A stretch of DNA of 6,790 nt from Methylomonas sp. (GTDB lineage Bacteria; Pseudomonadota; Gammaproteobacteria; Methylococcales; Methylomonadaceae): NCBI GenBank assembly GCA_026989715.1, contig JALSIU010000013.1:1-6790 (forward strand), written 5' to 3'. Numbering within the stretch: position 1 is the first letter of the stretch; each line of letters starts with the position of its first letter. The notes beneath the pieces were generated by a model that was not told where the DNA came from, did no database searches, and saw only the letters and a list, made by a program, of their open reading frames with translations. Positions 1-6,419 of this stretch are shown piece after piece. Both the position numbers and the translations under genes were made by a program.

Positions 1-486
1 ATTTAGAGCGTTGAGAATTTGCACCATCATGGGAGCTTGATCCTCATACATTAAAATTTTGATGGGTAAGGGGTAGTTGCTGACCGCATAACTGCGTAGG
101 ACTTCAAAGCTACCGATGTGGCTACCTAATAGCAAACAGCCCACTCCATTTTTACTGTATTTTAAGGGGATATTTTCTGCGGGGAAGCTGATGTCTAATT
201 TGTTAAATTGTCCGGTGAGCAAGTAGACTCGATCTAATATGGTTGCGGCAAATGTATGGATGTGTTTGGCGCAATCTAGCCAAGTGACTTTGCGCTTTAG
301 GACGCGGCGGAGGTATTGCTGCGATGCTTGGCGTTGCGGTTTGGCGAAGAATAAAAAATAAGCGGTAATGGGGTAGAGTAGGCTGCGCGCAGTGGGGCGG
401 CCTAAGTGTAAGGCAATCCAACGAATGCTATAGAGTGCCAGTGGAGTACTACGCTCTTTGGCATCTTGCCAGTGTTTATTGCTCAT
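1..486 (-). CDS. LpxL/HtrB-family lipid acyltransferase (APE-cluster type), 3' end outside window
   Basis: Reading leftward from ATG at 486-484, 162 codons stay open to the window edge, so only the N-terminal half is present (family members are about 300 residues). The protein starts MSNKHWQDAKERSTPLALYS. A hydrophobic stretch at about residues 35-48 fits the usual N-terminal membrane anchor. The acyltransferase motif HX4E is visible as GSHIGSFE, with His123 and Glu128 as the expected catalytic pair. Known family members move an acyl chain from acyl-ACP to a lipid or sugar acceptor at the inner face of the cytoplasmic membrane. APE clusters carry such an enzyme, thought to help anchor the polyene in the outer membrane. 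The start overlaps the 3' end of the ligase/hotdog gene by 11 nt and has no clear Shine-Dalgarno sequence, so translational coupling is likely. True lipid A acylation cannot be excluded, but the neighbourhood favours a pathway-specific role. Confidence 0.88.
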   Translation of the reverse strand, partial: MSNKHWQDAKERSTPLALYSIRWIALHLGRPTARSLLYPITAYFLFFAKPQRQASQQYLRRVLKRKVTWLDCAKHIHTFAATILDRVYLLTGQFNKLDISFPAENIPLKYSKNGVGCLLLGSHIGSFEVLRSYAVSNYPLPIKILMYEDQAPMMVQILNALN

Positions 487-2110
487 AAGTGTGTTCTGTT
501 TTTGCTGCAATCATAAAGCTACCTGTAACCAACCGCTCGTTTTCGCGGGTACAGGTAAATTTAATGTGTTGTGCCGCGGATTGGCTAAGAGAGATGCTAA
601 AGTTTTCTTCCGGGTGTAAGGGCTGTAAAAATTTTGCCTGCGTTAAGGTGACAATTTGAGTATCAGGGAAGTTGGCTAAGAGTTGTTGTTGTACATAATT
701 TAATATGACCACTCCGGGGACAATCGGCTTGTTCGGAAAGTGGCCGGCTAAACAAGGGTGTGTTGCGGGTATGCAGTAGGACTGTTGGCTGGCTTGCATT
801 TGTTGAGTTCGTATAAGTTGTTCTAGTTCGGCTTGACGTATTTTACCCATATTATTGCGTGGTAGGGCGGTTACGGGATAGATGGCGCGGGGTAAAAAAA
901 CAGGATCTATGACGTGTTTTAGCTGGTCGATAATGGTTTTTTTGGGTAATTGGCTGACGACTAACGCGGATAGGCGTTCATTTTTGCTATGAAAAAAGAG
1001 GCCATCGTCAACTCCGTTGATTTGGGTTAATTTTTGGTTTAAGTCGTGTAATGAGGCTCTTTTGCCGGCAATTTTAATTAAATCGCCGGCACGGCCTAAT
1101 AAGCTAAATTTGCCGTCATCCTGTATTGCAAAGGTATCATCTAAGGTTATCGGTGTCGTGATGTGTCCACCTTGTAAGATAAATTGTTGCTGGTGCTGTA
1201 TAAGCTGAATGCCTGCATAGGCTTGCCATTGCGTGGTTTGGCTGGGCTGGCGCGAGGCAAAAGAGAGCGTTTCGGTACTGCCTAATAGTTCAAATAACGG
1301 AGCTTGCAGACTTTGTTCAATTTGTTGAGCAAGAGCTGTGCTCATGGGGGCTGTGGAAGAGAGAATAAACTTAAGCGGCGGCCATTGATTGCTGGTTTGA
1401 CTGCAAGTTTTTAAGTGCCGTGGTGTGGAAACTAAAATGTTTGTATTGGGTAACTGGCTAAGGGTGTTGCGTATATCTTCAGGATAAAAGGGGTGGCTAT
1501 TATGCAGGGTCATTTGGGAAAAGAATACCCAAAAAAAACCCGTTTCCAGGCCATACATGTGTTGCATGGGCACAGTGGATAATAGCGTAATATGTTGCTT
1601 TTGCAGTGCCAACTGCGCTAAGGCTAGCTGAGCCGAGTGTTGAAATTCACGCCATGTTTTGCTGATGGCTTTCGGTTTACCGGTACTGCCTGAGGTAAAT
1701 GCTATGGAAACAGGCCGGTTTATATCGATGTTAGGGCAGGGTTTTGTGCTTTTTGTGAGTAAATCCTGGCGAATAAGGTAGTCAATGTCGGTTTTATGGT
1801 CGCCCAATGTATAGCTATCAGGGTAGTTTAGGCTTAAATCTGCCAAGGTATTAGGTGCTTGATTGGAAGGAAGCAAGGAGATTTGTTGCCGTAGATAGAC
1901 GGCTAGATATGCCACAATAAATAAATAGCGGTCTTGGCAAAGATTGATGGCGTATTTTTTGGCCGGCAGTTGCTCGCTCAAAGCCACGGCATGCGCGATT
2001 AAGTCCTTGCGGCTGACAATCTGGCCATTTGCGAAAAGGCAAAAGTCGCTATGTAAAGTATTGGGGATTAAGTCACAGAGTGAAGTCTGTGCCGAGGGAG
2101 TGCCGTCCAA
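476..2110 (-). CDS. Acyl-activating AMP-ligase fused to a C-terminal FabZ-like hotdog domain (APE type)
   Basis: A 544-residue protein of two domains. Residues ~20-435 form a class I adenylate-forming ligase: P-loop TSGSTGKPK at 139-147, HMYGLE at 184-189, GSTET at 277-281, the hinge region GRAGDLIKIAGKR at 339-351, and the C-terminal lysine loop PRNNMGKIRQ with predicted catalytic Lys423. Residues ~445-540 are a FabZ/FabA-like hotdog domain with HPCLAGHFPNKPIVPGV at 451-467; His457 of GHFP is the expected catalytic His. In FabZ a Glu (in FabA an Asp) lies 14 residues further on; here that position is Asn471, so dehydratase activity is doubtful. In APE-type clusters these two functions (acid activation, 3-hydroxyacyl-ACP dehydration) are usually adjacent, so a fusion makes sense. 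Likely cytosolic, activating an aryl or acyl acid. The start is a TTG with no evident Shine-Dalgarno; an in-frame TGA lies 12 nt upstream and no in-frame ATG occurs before residue 182. A possible frameshifted ATG start is discussed in the findings. Confidence 0.9.
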   Translation of the reverse strand: MDGTPSAQTSLCDLIPNTLHSDFCLFANGQIVSRKDLIAHAVALSEQLPAKKYAINLCQDRYLFIVAYLAVYLRQQISLLPSNQAPNTLADLSLNYPDSYTLGDHKTDIDYLIRQDLLTKSTKPCPNIDINRPVSIAFTSGSTGKPKAISKTWREFQHSAQLALAQLALQKQHITLLSTVPMQHMYGLETGFFWVFFSQMTLHNSHPFYPEDIRNTLSQLPNTNILVSTPRHLKTCSQTSNQWPPLKFILSSTAPMSTALAQQIEQSLQAPLFELLGSTETLSFASRQPSQTTQWQAYAGIQLIQHQQQFILQGGHITTPITLDDTFAIQDDGKFSLLGRAGDLIKIAGKRASLHDLNQKLTQINGVDDGLFFHSKNERLSALVVSQLPKKTIIDQLKHVIDPVFLPRAIYPVTALPRNNMGKIRQAELEQLIRTQQMQASQQSYCIPATHPCLAGHFPNKPIVPGVVILNYVQQQLLANFPDTQIVTLTQAKFLQPLHPEENFSISLSQSAAQHIKFTCTRENERLVTGSFMIAAKTEHTYEQ

Positions 2111-2147
2111 AGTCTGTATTAGTCAATAAAAGTCATGTGAACCCGCT

Positions 2148-2177
2148 ATTTTAGCTGTTCGTGATGCGTTAATTCAA
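2148..2177 (-). promoter_or_regulatory. Candidate sigma70 promoter for the leftward ligase/hotdog-acyltransferase operon
   Basis: On the minus strand TTGAAT (2177-2172; 4 of 6 match to TTGACA) is followed after 18 nt by TAAAAT (2153-2148; 5 of 6 match to TATAAT). Transcription would start near 2141, about 30 nt before the TTG start codon at 2110. The -35 box lies inside the first copy of a 15-bp direct repeat. Prediction by eye only. Confidence 0.45.
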
Positions 2178-2180
2178 GTG
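2166..2180 (+). repeat. Direct repeat copy 1 (putative operator) in the divergent control region
   Basis: GCGTTAATTCAAGTG. It matches copy 2 (2222-2236) at 13 of 15 positions, with a 56-bp offset. It covers the -35 box of the candidate leftward promoter, so a protein bound here could control that promoter. The operator role is inferred. Confidence 0.45.
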
Positions 2181-2187
2181 ATATAGC

Positions 2188-2216
2188 TTCTTTTTTATGA
2201 GTAGTCAGTTTATAAT
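2188..2216 (+). promoter_or_regulatory. Candidate sigma70 promoter for the rightward halogenase-ACP-ligase operon
   Basis: A perfect TATAAT lies at 2211-2216. The hexamer 17 nt upstream is TTCTTT (2188-2193), a poor -35 that shares only TT with the consensus, which may point to activator dependence. Transcription would start near 2223, giving an untranslated leader of about 100 nt before the ATG at 2326. A second candidate, TTGCCG (2293-2298) - 16 nt - TATAAA (2315-2320), would start at or next to the ATG and give a near-leaderless message. Confidence 0.42.
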
Positions 2217-2221
2217 TTGTG

Positions 2222-2236
2222 GCATTAATTTAAGTG
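2222..2236 (+). repeat. Direct repeat copy 2 (putative operator) in the divergent control region
   Basis: GCATTAATTTAAGTG, 13 of 15 identical to copy 1. It contains a small dyad, TTAA-T-TTAA. It sits right at the predicted transcription start of the rightward promoter, where a bound regulator would typically repress. The rest of 2237-2325 is leader sequence with no strong hairpin or recognisable riboswitch. Confidence 0.42.
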
Positions 2237-2325
2237 TGTGGCTTTATTTATCCTCCCGACCACTTCATTCTTAGGGCATTCATCCCAAACTCTTGCCGTC
2301 ACCATGAATAGGAATATAAAACCTT

Positions 2326-3567
2326 ATGTCAATCAATAAAGATATTGCTATTTTAGGTGCAGGACCTGCGGCAACGACATTAGCCATTCGTTTGTGTAGG
2401 CAAGGTTATAAAGTCGTTTTGTTTGCAACGCCCGAACACGCGCCTATTTTGGTGGGCGAGTCTTTAGTCCCTATGATTGTGCCTATGTTGCAAGACCTAG
2501 GTGTTGAGCAAGAAGTAGCGACTTATAGTGTTTATAAACCGGGTGCTTGTTTTACTTATCATGCGGATGAAATTTTTCAGTTCCGTTTTGATGAGACCCC
2601 TAGCGACCTACCTTCTTACGCTTATAATGTGCCAAGAGATAAATTTAATAAAACCTTATTAGAGGCGGCCTTAAAAGCCGGCGCAAAATGGGTTGAGCGT
2701 AAAGTGGTATTGAGTCGAGTTGATGAGACAGATCGTATTGCATTAGATGCCGCCTCATTACATGCTGCCGCAGGGTTTTGGACGGGCAGTGCGCCGGATT
2801 TAATTGTCGATGCAGCCGGGCGTGTTAATTTAATAGGGCGCGTGCTAGGTATTCCTATGCAACCGGGGCCGCGGCAAGATGTCGCTTTATTTGCCCATGT
2901 GGATACAACCGAGTTGGTTGATTCGGGCTATGTCCATAATGACCGTATGGATCAAGGTTGGTGTTGGCGCATTCCTTTACCGGGGAAAGTGTCTTTAGGC
3001 TATGTTGTGCCGGAAAGCTATGCTTTACAACATGGCAATAGTGCGGCAGAGCAATATGATAATTTATTAAAAAATGATAGCGTTTTACGACAATTAGCAC
3101 CGCATGCACAGCGACTCACCCCTGTATTGCGCTTTAATAATTACCAGTCCATTTCAGCACGTCATTGTGGTGATAATTGGGTGATGTTAGGGGATGCCGG
3201 CGGTTTTGTAGACCCTGTTTTTTCGAGCGGTATGCTGATTGCCATGCACAGCGCAAATCAATTGGCTGACACCCTTATACAGGCGCAACCACTGTCTGTT
3301 TATGAACAGACTATCCAGAATCACTTACAGGCTTGGTTTGAAATAGTGGGTTTTTATTATGATGGGCGTTTGATGAGTAGCATCAAGGTAGGAATGGATA
3401 TGCCGGATAATATTGTGAATCGTTTGATTTATAAGTGGGTGAGCAGTCATATTAGTCGTATTTTTAGTGGTGCGGCCGCTAGTCACCCCTTTAGTTTGCA
3501 ATTGTTGCGCTTTTTAGTGACCTATGGCCTAAAACAGAGTAATCCTGCGGTTTATCAAATCAAATAA
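2326..3567 (+). CDS. Flavin-dependent halogenase-like FAD protein (tryptophan halogenase family)
   Basis: A 413-residue flavoprotein. The N-terminal dinucleotide-binding motif is GAGPAATTLA at residues 11-20. VGESLVP at 43-49 matches the conserved GES-x-x-P segment of flavin-dependent halogenases. The following YKPGACF puts Lys71 where these enzymes keep the lysine that binds or relays hypohalous acid. GWCWRIP at 211-217 is an exact WxWxIP halogenase signature (Trp212, Trp214, Ile216, Pro217). LGDAGGFVDPVFSSGM at 288-303 is the second FAD-binding motif. Expected chemistry is FADH2- and O2-dependent halogenation (Cl or Br) of an activated aromatic ring, needing a separate flavin reductase not seen here. 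With an ACP immediately downstream, the substrate may be ACP-bound. The ATG is the first possible start after an in-frame TAA; AGGA at 2310-2313 is a rather distant (12 nt) ribosome-binding site. A non-halogenating monooxygenase or reductase of this fold is the main alternative. Confidence 0.85.
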   Translation: MSINKDIAILGAGPAATTLAIRLCRQGYKVVLFATPEHAPILVGESLVPMIVPMLQDLGVEQEVATYSVYKPGACFTYHADEIFQFRFDETPSDLPSYAYNVPRDKFNKTLLEAALKAGAKWVERKVVLSRVDETDRIALDAASLHAAAGFWTGSAPDLIVDAAGRVNLIGRVLGIPMQPGPRQDVALFAHVDTTELVDSGYVHNDRMDQGWCWRIPLPGKVSLGYVVPESYALQHGNSAAEQYDNLLKNDSVLRQLAPHAQRLTPVLRFNNYQSISARHCGDNWVMLGDAGGFVDPVFSSGMLIAMHSANQLADTLIQAQPLSVYEQTIQNHLQAWFEIVGFYYDGRLMSSIKVGMDMPDNIVNRLIYKWVSSHISRIFSGAAASHPFSLQLLRFLVTYGLKQSNPAVYQIK

Positions 3568-3592
3568 AAGTGTTTTCAACAGGAAAAAGTAG

Positions 3593-3865
3593 ATGAGTAC
3601 AGTCAATTTAAGTGCGGATGCCATTGCCGAACAGTTATGTGGTTTTTTACGTGAAAATATATTGGCACCTCATATTGAGGTAACGGCCGCGACTGAATTA
3701 ACAGAGATTGGAGTGGACTCTTTTTCTTTAATGGAATTGGTATTGTTTATTGAACGCCGCTTTGGTTTGGAGTTGCCTGCCGAATCCTTGAGTCCTGAAA
3801 ATATTGCCAGTGTTGCAACGCTGAGTGCTTATTGCGCTAAAAGTTTAAATCGCGTGGCTGAATGA
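3593..3865 (+). CDS. Free-standing acyl (or peptidyl) carrier protein
   Basis: A 90-residue acidic helical protein of standard carrier length. The phosphopantetheine site is EIGVDSFSLMEL; Ser43 of the DS pair is the predicted attachment residue. The following FIERRFGLELP is the typical helix II-loop region that contacts partner enzymes. It would have to be converted to the holo form by a 4'-phosphopantetheinyl transferase, none of which is in this window. A good ribosome-binding site, AGGAAA at 3581-3586, precedes the ATG by 6 nt. The gene lies 25 bp after the halogenase-like gene, and its stop overlaps the next start in an ATGA. The position, between a flavoprotein and a condensation-type enzyme and upstream of an AMP-ligase, suggests it holds the intermediate that the other enzymes act upon (inference). 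Confidence 0.92.
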   Translation: MSTVNLSADAIAEQLCGFLRENILAPHIEVTAATELTEIGVDSFSLMELVLFIERRFGLELPAESLSPENIASVATLSAYCAKSLNRVAE

Positions 3866-5169
3866 AGCGAGTCTCTGATTTTCCTAGCAGTATTGCACTG
3901 AATGGGGCAGACTTTTTTCTGTTGCAACTTGACCGCATGATGTGGCAATCCAGTCGTTGTCGTAATATCTGTACGTTTGTTGTTCGCTTAGACGCGCGTT
4001 TGGAGTGCCGGGAGCTTGCAAGCTATTTATCTACCAATGCCGCTTATCAATGGATATGTCGCTTGCGCCTACAAAAAACGTGGCCTTTTGTCTTAGCAAA
4101 ATGGGTGTTTAATGCAGATATTGTGTTGCCTGCAATAGACGAGTATCAAGGTGAGCAAGGCGATACTTTGCCCAGCGATTTACTGCAAAAACCTTTTAAT
4201 ATTGAAAAACAAGCGGCATTTCGAATTAGTTTAGTACAGCTAAAGGACGGTGGCTCACAATTGGTTTTTACTTGGCACCATGCATTGATGGATGCACATG
4301 GTGGCGAAATATTTATTCGCCAATTAGGGGGCGAGGAGACTATTTCGCCGGCCGATTGGTTTAGTCATAACCCGGTCAGTGCATTGTCTTTACGCGCCCG
4401 TGCTGATATTGCGCTACAAATGAAAGCATTTTTGTGCCATGTGTCTCGGTTGCCATTTATTTCGCTGATTGGTAAAAAAAAGCGTCAGCAAGCGGTTCTC
4501 TACCATACTTTGAAATTTAGCCAACGGCAAACTCAGCAGATGGCCGTCCGCGCACGTGACCAGGGTGCTGGGTTTTTAGTCAGTGCGTTTTATTTAGCCG
4601 TGACTAGCTATGCGGTTGCTAAGGTGCAGCATAGCAGAATGCCGCTCGATAGCGATATGCTGGTTCCCATTCCTTTGGATTGTCGTAAACGTGGGGTGCA
4701 AGCCCCTGTAATCGGAAATCAGGTGACATTTCTTTTTTATCGTATTCCGCTTGCCGCTTTAGCGAATATCAAGACTTGTGTGAGTGCTTTAATGGCGCAA
4801 ATGAAAGATTTAATGCGCTCTGAAAATCCACAGCATTACCTTATTATGATGGATTTTTTACGCCGAGTGCCGGGCTGGTTATATCGAATGCAACTAACAT
4901 CACCCACTAAGGGCAAAATGGCCAGTTTTCATTATTCTGATACCGGTGATTCATTGGACTTATATGCGCAACTATTTGGCCGTTCTGTTAGCAGTGTCAT
5001 CCATTATCCGCCTAATATGTATCCGCCGGGACTGACCTTTGTTTTTAGCCGCTATCAAGGTGCTTTGCAACTTACGTTGGGATATATGGAGTCGGTTCTG
5101 ACGGCGGATGAGTTGGCGTTACTTTTATCTGAGTTGCAACTCGGATTATTAGGCGAAGCCGGTTTATAG
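3862..5169 (+). CDS. Stand-alone condensation-domain / CAT-fold acyltransferase
   Basis: A 435-residue protein matching the length of a single NRPS condensation domain or a wax ester synthase-like acyltransferase. The N-terminal ALNGADFFLLQLDR (residues 12-25) is like the opening of that superfamily. The active-site motif is TWHHALMDAHGGE, with catalytic His140 and structural Asp144; the usual HHxxxDG reads HHxxxDA, with Gly delayed to 147. GNQVTFLFYRIP at 285-296 and PPGLTFVFSRYQG at 388-400 fit the C-terminal lobe of the fold. No signal peptide or membrane segment is obvious, so it is probably cytosolic. Family members join a thioester-bound acyl group to an amine or alcohol. Coupled by ATGA overlap to the ACP, it most simply uses the ACP-bound acyl group as donor. 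The acceptor is unknown. Stand-alone condensation proteins that form esters, amides or act in trans all remain possible. Confidence 0.8.
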   Translation: MKRVSDFPSSIALNGADFFLLQLDRMMWQSSRCRNICTFVVRLDARLECRELASYLSTNAAYQWICRLRLQKTWPFVLAKWVFNADIVLPAIDEYQGEQGDTLPSDLLQKPFNIEKQAAFRISLVQLKDGGSQLVFTWHHALMDAHGGEIFIRQLGGEETISPADWFSHNPVSALSLRARADIALQMKAFLCHVSRLPFISLIGKKKRQQAVLYHTLKFSQRQTQQMAVRARDQGAGFLVSAFYLAVTSYAVAKVQHSRMPLDSDMLVPIPLDCRKRGVQAPVIGNQVTFLFYRIPLAALANIKTCVSALMAQMKDLMRSENPQHYLIMMDFLRRVPGWLYRMQLTSPTKGKMASFHYSDTGDSLDLYAQLFGRSVSSVIHYPPNMYPPGLTFVFSRYQGALQLTLGYMESVLTADELALLLSELQLGLLGEAGL

Positions 5170-5174
5170 TTTCT

Positions 5175-6419
5175 ATGCAGTGTGATGTTGTGGTCATCGG
5201 TGCCGGCACTGCGGGAATTGCGGCGGCGATTGCTGCGGCTAGGTCAGGGGCGCAGGTGGTTTTGCTTGAGCGTTTAGGTAGTGTCGGTGGTTTGGCAACA
5301 TCGGCTATGGTCGGGACTATTTGCGGGCTTTTTTATCGCAATGCGTCTACTGCGCGTTATGCTGTGCGTGGTTTTGCGCGAGAATTTGCCGTAAAGCTAC
5401 AAAAGGCCAGCAGGACGGAACCTGTCAGTTATGCTCAAGGTTTGCATTTTTTGCCTTATCAATTTGCCGCTTTGCAGCAACAAGCATTAGCACAACTGCA
5501 ACAAGCCGGTGTGCAATTACTATTGCATGCTCAGGTAGTGGCAGTGACGGTAGAGCATGCCAAAATAGTGACGTTACAATTACAAACGGCCGCGGAAACA
5601 TTTGTTTTAATGCCTAGTACGGTAGTCGATTGCAGTGGCCATGCGCAAATTTCTCGACTGGCAGGTATCGAGCGCATAGAGCAAGCGCATTACCAAGCGG
5701 GTGCTTTTGTCTTTCAAGTCAGTGGTTTGCCGGTGATGGCTCCCCGTTTACTTGCACTGAATCTGATTCGCTGGATTAAACGCGGCATACTGCAAGGTGC
5801 TTTAGAACCTGCGTGCGAACGCTTGTCTATTGTGCCGGGAACGCTCCGCCAAGGTGTGGGTTTGTTAAAATTAGGCTTGGCCACGCGATTTGATGGAACT
5901 GCGGCGTGTTTGACGCAGTATGAGCTGGAAGCGCGTAGTCGCAGTATGGCGATAATAGATTATTTGCGCCGGTATGAACCTGACTTACAGGATTTAGTGA
6001 TTATCAGTATGGCACCTGAGGTCGGTGTGCGGACTTTATCACGTGCCCAAGGGATACAGATATTACATGAGGACGCTATATTGGCCTGTACTAAGCCGGA
6101 GGATGGTGTTGCCATTGGGGCGTGGCCGATTGAGCTATGGGGGGCGCAAAAAATACCTGAAATGACCTATTTTGCGGCAGATGATTGTTATTGGCTTGCG
6201 GCGGGAACGCTGGTCTCGCGGCATTTGCGTAACTTATTTTTTGCAGGCAGGGCATTGTCGGCGACCGAGCAGGCCATTGCGTCTGCTCGGGTTATCGGAA
6301 CTTGTTTGAGTACCGGCTTTGCCGCCGGTATGCTTGCCGCTGAGCAGGTCAATAGTGGTATTTGGCAGCAAGCGATTGATAAGATTCAAATACAACAAGT
6401 ATTAGGTGATGAGAGTTAA
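5175..6419 (+). CDS. FAD-dependent oxidoreductase (FAD_oxidored / PF12831-like)
   Basis: A 414-residue protein. The Rossmann motif VVIGAGTAGIAAAIAAARSG covers residues 6-25, with the ribose-binding Glu32 at the end of the second strand (VVLLERLGSVGG). The segment GGLATSAMVGTICGLF (38-53) and the C-terminal NLFFAGRALSATEQAIASAR (353-372) are typical of this flavoprotein family. PEVGVRTLSRAQG (281-293) corresponds to the family block usually read GVRExRRxxG, with the Glu replaced by Thr. It is not related in detail to the halogenase-like protein upstream and lacks WxWxIP. Members oxidise or reduce varied small molecules; the substrate cannot be told. It begins 5 nt after the condensation gene with no strong ribosome-binding site and overlaps the next gene by 1 nt, so it is part of the same operon. 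It could desaturate or oxidise an ACP-bound or released intermediate (inference). Confidence 0.85.
   Translation: MQCDVVVIGAGTAGIAAAIAAARSGAQVVLLERLGSVGGLATSAMVGTICGLFYRNASTARYAVRGFAREFAVKLQKASRTEPVSYAQGLHFLPYQFAALQQQALAQLQQAGVQLLLHAQVVAVTVEHAKIVTLQLQTAAETFVLMPSTVVDCSGHAQISRLAGIERIEQAHYQAGAFVFQVSGLPVMAPRLLALNLIRWIKRGILQGALEPACERLSIVPGTLRQGVGLLKLGLATRFDGTAACLTQYELEARSRSMAIIDYLRRYEPDLQDLVIISMAPEVGVRTLSRAQGIQILHEDAILACTKPEDGVAIGAWPIELWGAQKIPEMTYFAADDCYWLAAGTLVSRHLRNLFFAGRALSATEQAIASARVIGTCLSTGFAAGMLAAEQVNSGIWQQAIDKIQIQQVLGDES

Noticed and set aside
203..421. Minus-strand open frame of 72 codons
   Set aside because: It lies out of frame inside the LpxL-like acyltransferase, which reads through with clear family motifs; the short frame shows no recognisable protein.
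1267..1690. Repeated CGGTACTGCCT in the ligase gene (near 1273 and 1680)
   Set aside because: Both copies encode the GST tripeptide of two conserved ligase motifs (GSTET and GSTG), so coding constraint explains them.
2083..2117. Direct repeat AAGTCTGT at 2083-2090 and 2110-2117
   Set aside because: Only 8 bp, 27 bp apart and in phase with the reading frame (Gln-Thr codons); too short to treat as an operator.
2273..2286. Possible hairpin GGG-CATTCAT-CCC in the rightward leader
   Set aside because: Only three base pairs with no U-tract; not supportable as a terminator, attenuator or riboswitch.
2855..3109. Minus-strand open frame of 84 codons
   Set aside because: It is antisense to the conserved middle of the halogenase-like gene, and its translation looks like a shadow frame.
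3609..3618. AAGTGCGGA resembles the Pasteurellaceae DNA uptake signal
   Set aside because: There is a single copy with a mismatch in the last base of the core, inside the ACP coding region; no other copies noticed, so chance is likely. No Neisseria-type uptake sequence was found either.
5321..5617. Plus-strand open frame of 98 codons
   Set aside because: It overlaps the FAD oxidoreductase in another frame and gives a Cys/Ala-rich low-complexity peptide with no family likeness.
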